From Loripinus fragilis (taxonomy: Eukaryota; Mollusca; Bivalvia; Lucinida; Lucinidae), in NCBI GenBank assembly GCA_964019695.1, contig CAXHUL010000212.1, positions 1 through 64,000 on the forward strand: a DNA stretch of 64,000 nt, read 5' to 3'. The notes under the pieces are model-generated. The model did no database searches. It saw only the letters and a program-made list of their open reading frames with translations, and was not told the origin of the DNA. A program made the translations under genes and the position numbers. This document shows, piece after piece, positions 1-9,875 of the stretch; position 1 is the first letter of the stretch, and every line of letters begins with the position of its first letter.

Positions 1-365
1 GGTATATACCATAATTAATTATAGTATATGACATAATTTATTATGGTATATGCCATAATTAATTATGATATATACCATATTTATTTGATTTATTAAAGCA
101 TATGCTATAATTTGCTATTTGAGGCGCACCAAAAGGGTCATTATTTGAATTATGGTATATGCCATAATTAATTATGGCATATACCATAATTAATTATGGC
201 ATATACCATAATTAATTATGGTATATGACATAATTAATTATGGTATATGACATAATTAATTATGGTACATACTATAATAATTATGGTATGTACTATAATT
301 AATTATGTCATATACCATAATTAATTATGTCATATACCATAATTAATTATGGCATATACCATAAT
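1..365. repeat. AT-rich palindromic satellite
   Basis: Tandem, largely self-complementary units of about 20 bp (core CCATAATTAATTATGG, alternating with TATATGCC or TATATGAC). It can form stacked hairpins. No coding potential. Confidence 0.85.
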
Positions 366-370
366 TCATC

Positions 371-764
371 TTTTTGCTCCTTTCGGTACACCATAATTAC
401 CAAGTCGAGAGCCAGGCACGTGCATGTTATGTCACTCAATTTACTTACAAGTCGTAAAAGTCCACTTATTTAACCTCGGACTACCGATGAATCGCTACAC
501 TTTTGTTCTTCCTTCAGAAAACCAAAACGCTTTCGCTTGCTCTCCATCTGCGCAAATGCCGTTTATAATGTAATCTCGTCGATCAGAATTTTTTGCAAAG
601 ATATACACGAAACTTTGAAATACGTAGACGAGTTCTCAGAGTTAAAAAAATGACGAAATTCAAAAGAACACACATCTCTCTCTCTACTTGTCGAGCTGTC
701 GATGCACTTTGATTTTCCTGAAAGGATGTACCAGTCTCTCTCTCTTTCTCTCTCTATTTACATT
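371..764. other. No gene seen; short TC microsatellites
   Basis: Non-repetitive sequence with TC runs near 675-690 and 735-756. No convincing reading frame or RNA gene was seen. Confidence 0.4.
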
Positions 765-945
765 TGCAAAAACGGTTTGGATCCAGATCAGACCCGAATA
801 GAATTCAGGAAAGAGTGTTTCGTCAATTTAAAAATTTGTGCATGCGATAGAGAGTATGCCAAGTGTCGTACAAAAGCCGATGCGCACGATAAAATGGGTT
901 TTCTATATCTCAATAAGTGTATACATTGTCCGGTCCTATGCGTGG
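765..945. repeat. Dispersed repeat, copy 1
   Basis: Resembles 1189-1345: both run from a GGATC-rich palindrome through GAATTCAGGAAAGA and end in AAAAGCCGATGCGCACGA. Probably two copies of one mobile sequence. Confidence 0.55.
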
Positions 946-973
946 ATCCAGAGGGGGGACAGGTGGTCCGGAC

Positions 974-974
<1 letters not shown>

Positions 975-1015
<41 letters not shown>
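975..1015. repeat. Poly(C) tract
   Basis: About 41 consecutive C. The length is prone to sequencing and assembly error. Confidence 0.9.
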
Positions 1016-1021
<6 letters not shown>

Positions 1022-1188
1022 TCACAAAAATATAGAATTTCTTAGCAATACTGGACCAGATCCCTTGGAATTCTCAAAACTACAAAGCCAGCATTCAACG
1101 TTGGGCCAGCAAAACGCCATTTAAAGGTGTTTTGTTGGCGGACCGATGATGGCCCGCTTTAAGTGATATTTGGATCCTCTCTCCCTTA

Positions 1189-1345
1189 AAAAAGAAGAAC
1201 AGTTCGGATCTAGATCTGATCCGAATGGAATTCAGGAAAGAATGTTTTGTCAATTTAAACATTTGGCCATGCGATTGAAAGCACGCAATGCATCAATACT
1301 GTTGAATATCCTATTTTGTCGTGCAAAAGCCGATGCGCACGAGAA
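1189..1345. repeat. Dispersed repeat, copy 2
   Basis: Partner of 765-945, with the same order of blocks. No intact gene. Confidence 0.55.
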
Positions 1346-1424
1346 GCAACTCCAAGCACCCCGATACATGATATTTTTTCAAAAATATCGAGATTACAAG
1401 AGATTCGTATGCAAGCGCAATATA

Positions 1425-1448
1425 GTCTCTCTCTCTCTCTCTCTCTCT
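1425..1448. repeat. (TC)n microsatellite
   Basis: Uninterrupted TC dinucleotides. Confidence 0.85.
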
Positions 1449-1563
1449 GAAAGTTTGCAAATAGTTTGGATCCAGAAGATCTCCGACGTCTTGCCAAAAA
1501 CAGGGTACCATTAATCATGTAAGCGAACGTTCAACTTTGCGTCCGATGCCTCGGAAGAATATA

Positions 1564-1780
1564 ATTGAGCCGTGACATGAGATTTCCAACAATCAGCAAA
1601 GCCTCAGATCAGCCTGCGCATATGCACAGTCTGGTCAGAGCCTTTGCTAGTCGCTTGAATATTCTATGAGTGTAAGCTACTGACTGAACATCGTTTGGAA
1701 TTCGTAAGCTTTAAAGGAGGCTGCACAGGCTCGTCTGAGTCTACACTCGTCAAAATGCCACATTGTGTCGTCTCAATTTA
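1564..1780. mobile_element. MITE, GAGCCGTGACATG family
   Basis: About 215 bp with imperfect inverted ends (TTGAGCCGTGACATGAG at the left, a degenerate complement at the right). Related copies lie at 5892-6108, 8597-8745 and 43818-44068. Non-coding. Confidence 0.55.
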
Positions 1781-1825
1781 TAATATATTGGCTTCTAGCC
1801 GATGCGTACGATACGCTGGGTGGTA

Positions 1826-1831
1826 CATTCA
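1826..1831. repeat. Target-site duplication CATTCA (left)
   Basis: CATTCA directly precedes the left element terminus and is repeated exactly at 18207-18212 after the right terminus. Six base pairs is the Polinton/Maverick duplication length. Confidence 0.85.
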
Positions 1832-1859
1832 AGTAGTATAGGCCCCACTTTAGCGTTTT

Positions 1860-1963
1860 TGACGTCACTTCCGGTCCAAGATGGCGGCCCCCACGACTTC
1901 CGGTCCAAGATGGCGGCCCCCACGACACCAAGATGGCGGCCCCACGAAGTCAAGATGGCGGCC
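1860..1963. promoter_or_regulatory. Terminal CRE / ETS / YY1-like site array (left)
   Basis: Within 135 bp of the terminus lie a TGACGTCA site (1860-1867), two ACTTCCGG ETS-type sites and four CAAGATGGCGGC motifs starting at 1877, 1906, 1929 and 1951. AAGATGGCGGC is the known YY1 consensus. The array recurs at the other end. Promoter or end-binding function is inferred. Confidence 0.5.
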
Positions 1964-2361
1964 CCCTGTGACGCGTTCGGTTTCACCTCGGAGGGTGAGT
2001 CAACGCCCTAGACCACGAGAAGGTAGCGTCACGTCCTAGAGCGCGGTGTCGTTCTTCTATATACAAAGGGTGAGGGGCCTCTCATTTATTTCCGGGTGGT
2101 TTTTTTACGAAGTTCAGAACGAGATCCAGTCTTTAATGATGTAGCGGGTCGCAGCGCTCGGTTTATCCCGTTCCCCGGGTGGACCCTTTTTTTTCAGCAC
2201 GGTCCATTCACGTCTTTTTCCACGTACTGATCGGCTTCGTAATTGGGTCGTAAAGGCTGATAGGGATATGATTGTCTATCAACGTAGAACGGGTTCCTCG
2301 CCATGCATATGGCGTCTGGCTAACTTAGGAGCATATTGCGCAATTATTTGCCGTTCGTCCT
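1964..2361 (-). other. Arm sequence with short decayed coding tracts
   Basis: No complete gene. On the minus strand, just past the 108-aa frame, an open tract of about 35 residues reads through 2280-2390, and two shorter tracts follow, separated by stops and an A8 run. They may be the broken 3' part of the 108-aa gene or another lost gene. Confidence 0.25.
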
Positions 2362-2688
2362 TTAGTATCTTAATGAATTCCAGTCCAAAGTTGCTGTCTT
2401 ACGCCCTCCGTCCGTTATACTATCCTCTCCTTTTCGCTTAAGCTCCGATTTTGCCATTTCTAAAGCTTGGGCTACTGGGGTGACCAGGTTCACTACGGGT
2501 TTTTCCTTTTGTCTCATTTCTTTCAACTCTCTGTATTTCCGTCCACTACCCACAATATAATGACCCTGACTGTCGCGTTCCGCGTAGCCATCTCTAACAT
2601 CCAGCAAATGCTGATACCATTTGTCGGGATCCGACACGTACGGAATCCACTTCTGCTGTTGGTAATCGTAAACGAGTCTAGTGCCCAT
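2362..2688 (-). CDS. Hypothetical 108-aa Polinton protein
   Basis: The ATG at 2688 opens a 108-residue frame that is charged and Tyr/Trp-rich at the N-terminus (MGTRLVYDYQQQKW) with a Lys/Glu-rich helix in the middle. The right-arm copy (16317-16661) agrees up to a MITE insertion, so the frame is older than that insertion. It is last in the row ATPase, PC4, 50-aa, 108-aa, reading toward the terminus. I do not recognise a family; a virion or DNA-binding accessory protein is possible. The last 17 or so residues may follow a frameshift, because another frame stays open beyond the stop. Confidence 0.55.
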   Translation of the reverse strand: MGTRLVYDYQQQKWIPYVSDPDKWYQHLLDVRDGYAERDSQGHYIVGSGRKYRELKEMRQKEKPVVNLVTPVAQALEMAKSELKRKGEDSITDGGRKTATLDWNSLRY

Positions 2689-2738
2689 CTCTTTTGATCG
2701 ATTTCCTCCTTCGTGCTCGAGTTATTCTTACGCTCTAT

Positions 2739-2891
2739 TCATACGAACGGGCGAGAGTCTAGTTCACTATCCTCAAGCACCTCGATTAATCGCTCAGCAG
2801 CCTCTCTGGCTTCGCGCCGTAGTTGTCTACATCTCATCCTAAACAACAGTTCATCAAACAAAGCTATACACATAAAAGTAATGGTGAACAT
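2739..2891 (-). CDS. Small 50-aa Polinton protein (left copy)
   Basis: Fifty codons from the ATG at 2891, kept open in both arms; the copies differ visibly at residue 3 (Thr here, Ala at 16114-16266). The first 18 residues are hydrophobic (MFTITFMCIALFDELLF), and the rest is a charged amphipathic helix rich in Arg, Glu and Leu. This could be a membrane-anchored or virion-associated miniprotein. No family was recognised. It lies between the PC4-like and 108-aa frames. Confidence 0.5.
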   Translation of the reverse strand: MFTITFMCIALFDELLFRMRCRQLRREAREAAERLIEVLEDSELDSRPFV

Positions 2892-2930
2892 ATTTACGCC
2901 TACTCAATACTTAATCCCTTTTCTTAGTTA

Positions 2931-3412
2931 TCAGTTTTGATAGTCATTCGGGTTACACTCCGAACACCGTAATGTGCCTAACTGATTCATGTGATCACTT
3001 TGCACGTAACAAGGTACGACCCCGTCTAGTTCGGGTAAGGCCCTTCCAATTTCGTTAAGAGTTCTTTGACGGCAATGTATTCTGGGGGTCTCAGGTATAA
3101 TCCCTTTTTCGTAGGTATCACCTCTTCTTGCGGCTTCCAATACTGCCTTATATCCATACATGCGCTGCCCTCGGTGATGGTACAATAGACGTTCCCTCCA
3201 AGATGACTCTTATAGTTTTGCTTCTCTGTCCTCGCTTGATCCGCGTATTCTAAGTAATCCACCCAATTCTTCCATCGCATCAAGGTTAAGCTGATACCTT
3301 TCTTGGTCGGTTTGTCATCTTTCCATTCTCTCAGGTCAACACGCAGTTCACCTTTCCATTCTGTGACCTCGATAAAGCGATCGTTTCCGAGACTGAATCT
3401 GCATCTAGACAT
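2931..3412 (-). pseudogene. PC4-like ssDNA-binding protein, broken left copy
   Basis: Counterpart of the intact gene at 15592-16077. The frame opens at the ATG at 3412 and includes both PC4-like segments. A one-base deletion near 3056-3060 shifts the frame within the last strand of the second domain, and the penultimate codon (Trp on the right) reads TGA here. The promoter is kept (3464-3516). Probably inactive or truncated, with the right arm holding the working version. Confidence 0.75.
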
Positions 3413-3463
3413 GTTTACTGTTTGACTGTCAGAATAGATATGACTAGATTGCTGCAAAGCGCC

Positions 3464-3516
3464 TTATATAGTGAGAGGTCTCTTCTGATTGGTCAATTAT
3501 CCAGCCATCCGATTGG
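3464..3516 (-). promoter_or_regulatory. Promoter of left PC4-like copy
   Basis: On the minus strand: two CCAAT boxes (ATTGG at 3488-3492 and 3512-3516), then a TATATAA box at 3464-3470, about 52 bp upstream of the ATG at 3412. The right arm has the same layout. Confidence 0.65.
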
Positions 3517-3555
3517 TCAACCTCCTCACTCCTGATCCCTCCTCCTCATTCTCCT

Positions 3556-4858
3556 TCAAGACGTAGTAGAGTCCTCTTGGTCTTCAGAGGCTTTCTCGGT
3601 TTCTATATTATGATTCGGCCATACGTCCATAAATAAATCTTTTCTGAGTTTGATGGCTTGTCTGATAGAGTCCGCCTGATTCATATCGTGTTGGTTCTTA
3701 AACGTTTTAGCCGATTCCAGTATTCGCTGTTGAACAGGATCCTCTTGTAGCTCGTAATAATCTATTAGAAATTGAGCGTAATCTCGTCTGAGTTTTTTGC
3801 GGAGAGAAGGCAAATCATCATTGGCTGCGAGATGAATAGCTTTATCCGAACTAAAACCTCGCTCTTCATAAGCATTCACTTTAGCTTTAAACTGCTCTAC
3901 GTTCTCCTGCCTGATCGGATTTTGAAATCTCCTGTTCCAGATGTCGAGTTTAGAGCGCTCTTTGTTTTCTTCGTTTACCTGGAGGGCTTAAATCGCTTAC
4001 CCTCCTATTCCATATATCCGGTTTATAACTTTCATCTCTTTCTTTATCCGGAGGGCTGATAGAGCGTATATAATCTAGGGATTCCACACTGTCAGCATCT
4101 TCATCATCAGAAATATCTCCGTCATCGGGAGACTGTTGATCGACAAATATGTCAGTTTGTAGTCTGTCCTGTTCGGATGTACTCGATTTAAGATCTAGGA
4201 CGAGGTAACCATAAGGTCTTGCCGTGGCATCTTCAAATTTCCTCATAAATGTGGCGCAAGTGGACGGATAAATTCTTCTTGCCAAGGTCGCAACTTGTTG
4301 TCTGTCGATCGGATTATTAAACAAGACCAAAAATTGCGTATTTAAAGCGATATCCCTGCAAGCTCTACCTTGAGGAAATATGTTTTGAGTCAAATACACG
4401 ATAGATATATTTCTGTGGTGACTGCCTTTCGTAAAAAGGTCGGCAATTCTCTGGTCACACTTTGCTTCGGTCATCAGGTCATCAAAAATGATTAGGTTCC
4501 TTTTTGAGGGATCGATAAACTGAGCATTATCGAGATAGTCTGGGATACCCCGTATAAATTCTATACAGGGAATTCTCTTCTGAAGGTCTTCGTACAGGGG
4601 CTGCCATTGTCCAAAACACCATAAGATTCGTTCCGGTGGCGGTTGTACTAACGTGGAAAGTAACAGTTTTCTAGTCCATTCCGTTTTCCCCGATCCACTG
4701 GGTCCAGTTACCATCATAGAGAATGGGTGTCTAAATGTCATTTCCTTCAATGGTTGTGACTGGTCCGTATATTTCCCACTGCCATGGACATTGCGTTCAT
4801 GTCTTTGCAATGCATCACGCCTACTATAGGACTGGTTGCAGATCAAACACCTGATCAT
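3556..4858 (-). pseudogene. Zinc-finger packaging-type ATPase, broken left copy
   Basis: The ATG at 4858 starts a C2H2 finger (C4, C7, H20, H25). A P-loop ATPase follows: Walker A GPSGSGKT at 52-59, Walker B ending in Asp-Asp at 126-127, and a TQN sensor at 157-159. The motif order and the text LFTKGSHHRN / RPYGYLVLDLK resemble FtsK/HerA (A32-like) packaging ATPases of Polintons and adintoviruses, which pump DNA into capsids. The frame runs 302 aa, then a four-base deletion at about 3957-3962 causes a stop. The missing C-terminal part remains open in another frame at 3556-3879. It is the most internal gene of the arm. Confidence 0.75.
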
Positions 4859-4931
4859 TTTGTCTCAGTTAGTATTGCTTGTCTACCTTCATACGGGTGT
4901 CATCCTTCTTACGATCATTGGATCATTGTTA

Positions 4932-5058
4932 CCACCACCACCGACACCACCACCACTGACACCAACCACCACCACCACCACCACAGACACCACCCACCAC
5001 CACCACCACCACCCGCCACCACCACCCACCACCATCCACCTCCACCACCACCACCACA
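4932..5058. repeat. (CCA)n microsatellite, left arm
   Basis: Interrupted CCA/CCACCAC repeats upstream of the ATPase gene, mirrored at 13935-14080 with small length differences. Confidence 0.85.
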
Positions 5059-5084
5059 TGGTGGACCATTGTTTCCTGACTGTA

Positions 5085-5780
5085 CATTCACTACATCCTC
5101 ACTGTATCCTCACTGTACCCCAACTGAACCCTCACTGTGCCCCAATATACCCTCACTGTACTCTCACTGTACTCTCACTGTATCCTCCCTGTACCCTCAC
5201 TGTATCCCACTTTACCCCAACTGAACCCTCACTGTATCCTCACTGTACCCTCACTGTATCCTCACTGTGCCCCCACTGTACTCTCACTGTATCCCCACTG
5301 TATCCTCCCTGTACCCTCAATGTATCCTCCTTCCCTCCTCCTCCTCACCCTCTCCACCTCCCTCCTAATCTCACTGTACCCAAACTGAACCCTCACTGTG
5401 CCCCAATGTACCCTCACTGTATCCTCACTGTACCCCACTGTACCCTCACTGTATCCCAACTGAACCCTCACTGTATCCTCACTGTGCCCCAATGTACCCT
5501 CACTGTATACTCACTGTACCCCACTGTACTCTCACTGTAACCCCACTGTATCCTCCCTGTACCCTCAATGTATCCTCCTTTCCTCCTCCTCCTGACCCTC
5601 TCCTCCTCCCTCCTAATCCCACTGTACCCCAACTGAACCCTCACTGTGCCCCAATGTACCCTCACTGTATCCTCACTGTACCCCACTGTACTCTCACTGT
5701 ATCCCCACTGTATCCTCCCTGTACCCTCACTGTATCCTCCTTCCCCCTCCTCCTCACCCTCTCCTCCTCCCTCCTAGCTC
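5085..5780. repeat. CCTCACTGTAC minisatellite, left arm
   Basis: About 700 bp of 10-12-bp units (CCCTCACTGTA, CCCCACTGTAT and similar) arranged in a higher-order period with CTCCTCCTCACC spacers. Several frames are open across it on both strands, but only because of the repeat. Mirrored at 13225-13925. Confidence 0.85.
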
Positions 5781-5891
5781 CATTATGAATTCGAACTATC
5801 ATGTTCACTGTTTTTTACGGCCATTATACTCGTTGTAGAACGTTCTATCATCGTAGGTTCACCGGTAATTGTGGGTTGACCATGATTATAT

Positions 5892-6108
5892 CATGAGCCG
5901 TGACATGTGATTTCCTACAATGTGTCATTTTGACAAGGGAAGACTCAGACTCCTTTTAAGGTTAGAAACTCCATATGCTGTTCAGTCAGAAGCTTAACTT
6001 TCATTGAATATTCAAGCGACTAGCAAATGCTCTTATCAGGCTGGGCAGATGCTCATAATGATCAGAGCCTTTGCTGGTCGGACATACCACATTGTTGGAA
6101 ATCTCATT
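5892..6108. mobile_element. MITE, GAGCCGTGACATG family
   Basis: Starts at the inner edge of the left arm: CATGAGCCGTGACATGTG at one end, ACATTGTTGGAAATCTCAT near the other. Related to 43818-44068. Confidence 0.5.
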
Positions 6109-7256
6109 TCGTATCTAATATTATCATTTAAACCATAAAATGCCAGCAAAGTGACTATGTTTATGATTAACATAAGTATAGAGGTAAACAGTGTAAGCCC
6201 AGATCAGACTGCTCCCACAGGTGCAGTCTGACCACAGGAGCAGTCTGATCTTGATCTACTCTGTCGACGAGGCTTCAAAAACAGTTTCAACAGATGACAA
6301 AAGCAGATGATCTTTAAAATTGTTGTAGTTTTCAGTTCACGTCTGCGCGGCTCAAACAAATATTGAACAGGTTAACTCTTAATATAATATTATCAGATCT
6401 CCCTTCTTGGGCAATGAAATAGTCGAATCACGCCCAGATATGAATATTAAAGTTGCCGCATATATGCAGTGACCAAGTAGCTTAATAATGGAAAAAGTAT
6501 GGGAAAGTCCATTTTATATTGGCCACACATTGAAATTTCTAAGTTTTAATATAAATTGTGTTTGTCTTAGCAAATGGTGCAGACCCTGGTGAAGCGCCAG
6601 CTTTAGATGCCTATATTTTGTGAAGCATATGGCTCTCCACATACTCCACAACAAAGATAAGATAAGATAAGTTTATTTCATAGTCCAAAAGGCTATAAAG
6701 CATATGAGGAAACATACATAACATAATTAATGGCATGTTGGACAGTGCAGTGACAAAGATACACATATGAGGCATGTATTCATACATACATGCATTCACG
6801 CGTATAAGCGGAGAAGGTGTATCAAGAATATCAGATAGTTAACTTACTGTTTTACTAAATATTTCAGTTAAGAAGCTTTAATAAACGCCTATGGCTAAAG
6901 TGCGGTCAACTTGAGCTAAATTACTATATGAGACGGTTGTCCACGAGAACCATAGTCGCCATTAAAAGCTGTCTATTTGTACCACATCCAATAGGAGAAC
7001 GATATTACATTTTACATATGGTAAATTCGAAATCGAAAACGGACACATCCATGCTCGGCCACATGTACTCGCATATCATGAGTCCGCATTCAATGACAGC
7101 AAATTGAATATATACACTTACATGAAAACTTAAGCTCCTTCAATATTTACAATATTTCAATAATATTTGTATTACTTTCGTAACATGTTCCCTCAAACCC
7201 TTATGTCAAGTGCTATTTTTGCTACAGTATATTTCCGAAGGAAGCTCTAATCTCGC
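6109..7256. other. Element interior without recognised gene
   Basis: AT-rich sequence without a sizeable supported frame. It holds a short palindrome built on CAGATCAGACTGCTCC (6178-6262) and a GATAA-rich retroposon tail (6652-6735). Confidence 0.4.
6652..6735 (-). mobile_element. Retroposon 3' tail fragment
   Basis: (GATAA)n followed by GTTTATTT and AAAAGGCTATA. The layout matches 61003-61045, as expected for the 3' end of a truncated non-LTR element. Family unknown. Confidence 0.4.
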
Positions 7257-7340
7257 CTATGGTTTAGGATCCCATGGGCCGTCTGCCAACAGTAGACGAC
7301 CGCTTTCTTGGATTTCTTCTGACAGATTCTCAGAGTTCAT
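7257..7340 (-). CDS. Short 27-aa frame behind a canonical promoter
   Basis: The ATG at 7340 lies about 56 bp after a TATATAAG box and 90 bp after a CCAAT box, the same spacing as the PC4-like gene. The frame ends at a TAG after 27 residues (acidic start, ending LLLADGPWDPKP). It looks like the genuine 5' end of a gene whose body has been lost, broken or spliced away. No family was recognised. Confidence 0.35.
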   Translation of the reverse strand: MNSENLSEEIQESGRLLLADGPWDPKP

Positions 7341-7395
7341 GATGTCGATTGTTGAAATTCTATGTTAAGAATGAGACAACCTCTTCTCACTCCTT

Positions 7396-7436
7396 CTTAT
7401 ATACTTGGCTCTCTTCAAGGTCTCTTCTGATTGGTC
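7396..7436 (-). promoter_or_regulatory. CCAAT + TATA promoter
   Basis: Minus strand: GACCAATCAGAAGAGACC (7419-7436) then TATATAAG (7396-7403). The first block is identical to the one upstream of the intact PC4-like gene. Confidence 0.6.
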
Positions 7437-7850
7437 CGTTATTTTTAGTAACAGTGTCACTTTCTATTTTAAGTAACAGTGCCGCCTTTTGATTGGTCCA
7501 TTTAGTAACAGTACTATTTTTAGTAACATTGTCACTTTCTTTTTTAAGTAACAGTGTCACTTTCTATTTTAAGTAACAGTACCATCTTCTATTTTTAGTA
7601 ACAGTGTCACTTTCTATTTTTAGTAACAGTACCATCTTCTATTTTTAGTAACAGTGTCACTTTCTATTTTAAGTAACAGTGCCGTCTTTTGATTGATCCG
7701 TTTAATAACAGTTCTATTTTTAGTAACAGTGTCACTTTCTATTTTAGTAACAGTGCCGCCTTCTATTTTTAGTAACAGTGTCACTTTCTATTTTTAGTAA
7801 CAGTGCCGCCTTTTGATTGGTCCGTTTAGTAACGGTACTATTTTTAGTAA
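7437..7850. repeat. TTTTTAGTAACAGTGTCAC tandem array with CCAAT boxes
   Basis: Units of about 24 bp, roughly 15 copies, interrupted three times by TTTTGATTGGTCCGTTTAGT-like segments. It sits immediately upstream of the 7396-7436 promoter, like a viral enhancer array. A plus-strand TATAAAGG lies just past its far end (7855). Enhancer function is inferred. Confidence 0.75.
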
Positions 7851-8033
7851 CATCGTTATAAAGGCCTATGATAAGTACTCGTGTTGTCTCTGGAAGCTCT
7901 TTTTCGAACTTTTGGGGTCATCATTGAACCCAAGGCATCCTACATACTACTACACTCACGTGTGAGGTAGGTAGATTAACGTTTAATTTGTAATTATTAC
8001 ATCATCGATTCAATTCCACCAATAAAAAGTCTT

Positions 8034-8294
8034 TTAGATGGGGTAGGTTGTTATCACAAAAGTGACGCGTTTCGTTCGCTTAAACACGACCTTAATCTCG
8101 TGTTTGTTAGGAAGTCCTATGGGCATGTTGAATGACTTCGTCACTTTATATCGATGTCCACATTTCGTCAGGGTATCGGGTTCTTTGAGACATTCTTCCA
8201 CGCAGTGATACATAATCTCTTTACTGACAAAGATTGAAGCGTCTCGGTTATTTATATCTAAATGTTTATTTATATGATTTGAAATAATGAGCAT
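8034..8294 (-). CDS. 86-aa protein, DUF4258-like (tentative)
   Basis: ATG at 8294, 86 residues. The C-terminal half (HRYKVTKSF, then EIKVVFKRTKRVTFVITTYP) has the strand pattern and closing ITxYP of DUF4258-type small domains, some of which belong to toxin-like RNase folds. No catalytic residue can be assigned by eye. Upstream on the minus strand are a CCAAT box near 8400 and an AT-rich TATA-like stretch near 8366, supporting a real gene. Single copy, in the unique part of the element. It could equally be an unrelated small protein. Confidence 0.4.
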   Translation of the reverse strand: MLIISNHINKHLDINNRDASIFVSKEIMYHCVEECLKEPDTLTKCGHRYKVTKSFNMPIGLPNKHEIKVVFKRTKRVTFVITTYPI

Positions 8295-8440
8295 GGTGTA
8301 GCTGGGGGCTCTTAACGCAACAATGTTTCAAAGTAAAGTGAGACTCGTTTTTAATAAGAAAATATAGTCCCTACTCTATTAGAAACGGATACCTGGTTTT
8401 CATTGGTCCGCAATTATTGGTATAAGTGATCAAATCAAGG

Positions 8441-8580
8441 GTGTTAATTCACTATCGCTACTTTTCGAATTGAAATAGGAGTACTCTCCCCTTAGCTATA
8501 AAAGTTTAAATGATCAGGCGTCTTAATTCACTACCGCTACTTTTCGTATTGAAATAGGAGTACTTTCCCCTTAGCTGCTA
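8441..8580. repeat. Two direct repeats of about 60-70 bp
   Basis: TTAATTCACTA(T/C)CGCTACTTTTCG through AGGAGTACT(C/T)(T/C)CCCCTTAGCT occurs at 8443-8498 and 8522-8577. Confidence 0.7.
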
Positions 8581-8596
8581 GAGCACAAAAATGCTG

Positions 8597-8745
8597 TGAG
8601 CCATGACACAAGTGTAGACTCCGACAAGCCCAGCCTCCTTTTCAGCTTAGACGCTGCAAATGATGTTCAGTCAGCGAATAGCAAGGCTCTAATCAGACTG
8701 CACAGGCTGGTCTGAGCTTTTGCTGATCGTATAACATACAGAACG
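8597..8745. mobile_element. MITE fragment, GAGCCATGACA family
   Basis: Partial copy containing the characteristic internal GATGTTCAGTCAG and CTGATCGTA blocks. Confidence 0.45.
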
Positions 8746-8912
8746 GAATAGAAATTTTATTTCACAACAATACATAATATACAAAACATATATTTGACGC
8801 ATGCATTTAAAGTGTATTAATTTGATAGCGAGAATCATCGCTGCTCGCAAACACAAATTATGGATGCCACGAGAAATTTGTCCTGTGAGTTTGGGTACCT
8901 GTCTGTTCAGCT

Positions 8913-9260
8913 TCAGAGACTAGCTAAAATAAAAATTTGCTTTGCAAAAAGCGGACGGCAAAGGCGCTGATCAGCCTGTGCGGATCCAAAACATTGGCAT
9001 GGGTCCAAACCGTTTGTGTCAAGTCCCCACCTGCATAAATCATAGTGATATCGTATTGTTTTTGAATGTAGAGCATCACCTGTTTCGCACCATGTACCGT
9101 AATGTTGTCGTTTTACGATAATGAACTCAATGAAACCTGCTGCCACTGAGTCCGTGCACGTAATTCCATACTGACCAAAACCAGAAGAGATTTGGTAGGA
9201 AAAAACTTTGTGATACATAGACCGTTTGCTTAGAGCATGAAGACTTTTTAAAATTACCAA
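8913..9260 (-). CDS. Hypothetical 115-aa frame, 3' part in a repeat
   Basis: ATG at 9260. The first 80 or so residues look protein-like (YHKVFSYQISSGFGQYG; a Cys/Tyr/Trp-rich stretch follows) and do not overlap a known repeat. The last 30 fall in a dispersed repeat carrying GGCGCTGATCAGCCTG, so the end is probably a fusion to inserted sequence. No family was recognised. It may be a Polinton gene truncated by an insertion, or chance. Confidence 0.25.
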   Translation of the reverse strand: MVILKSLHALSKRSMYHKVFSYQISSGFGQYGITCTDSVAAGFIEFIIVKRQHYGTWCETGDALHSKTIRYHYDLCRWGLDTNGLDPCQCFGSAQADQRLCRPLFAKQIFILASL

Positions 9261-9574
9261 TTTAACGGTTAATTATACGGGTCTTACATCTACGCCCGTA
9301 CTTTGTGCTATTGTCTTTGATCTAACGTTCTATTAGCGAATACTCATCCCAGAGGGACCCCAGCTATCTAAAATGATTATCCCAGAGAAAAATCCATTAA
9401 TATCAATTATATTGCCCATTTCATAATCAGTGCTAGTTAACGAGGCTTATCAGGAAACGTTCAGCATGAAATTTCAACTATAATACTGAAAAATACATTT
9501 TTTTTACTTTCAGATGTTGTATTGATCATGCTCATAAATGTTAAACAAGTACCTTACGTACAGGAGGACAAAAC

Positions 9575-9802
9575 ATGGTATAACTATTTTATACCACCTA
9601 CATCTATTTCGTGCTAAAGTTGGTAAGGGTGGTATAATGTTTTAACTGTTAAATTTCTATCGCTTAGATCCAGATCAGCTGGCTTCTGGGTGGTATAACT
9701 ATTTTATACCACCTACATCTATTTCGTGCTAAAGTTGGTAAGGGTGGTATAATGTTTTAACTGTTAAATGTCTATTGCTTAGATCCAGATCAGCTGGCTT
9801 CC
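9575..9802. repeat. Direct duplication, 2 x about 114 bp
   Basis: Two nearly identical units (9575-9688 and 9689-9802), from GGTATAACTATTTTATACC to CAGATCAGCTGGCTTC. Each contains short palindromes. Confidence 0.8.
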
Positions 9803-9875
9803 AGAAACCAGCTGATTAATTAATATTAAGGGTTTGTACATTAATCTAAAACTATATATAAATAACGCATAAACA

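Larger units (their letters stand above)
1832..5891. repeat. Left terminal inverted repeat (about 4.06 kb)
   Basis: Complementary to 13115-18206 apart from scattered substitutions, small indels and the MITE at 16588-17618. Subtracting the MITE and its TA leaves about 4,059 bp on the right, so the arms match almost base for base. Within the arm all frames read toward the terminus. Confidence 0.9.

Noticed and set aside
1..365. CRISPR-like array
   Set aside because: Repeats are contiguous and palindromic, with no unique spacers, in a eukaryotic context.
702..1124. Proline-rich frame across 702-1124
   Set aside because: The proline run is the poly(C) tract and the rest is a dispersed repeat.
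4784..5788. Long His/Pro- and Leu/Tyr/Pro-rich open frames on both strands
   Set aside because: They are translations of the CCA microsatellite and the CCTCACTGTAC minisatellite, open only because of repeat periodicity, and are mirrored at 13200-14220.
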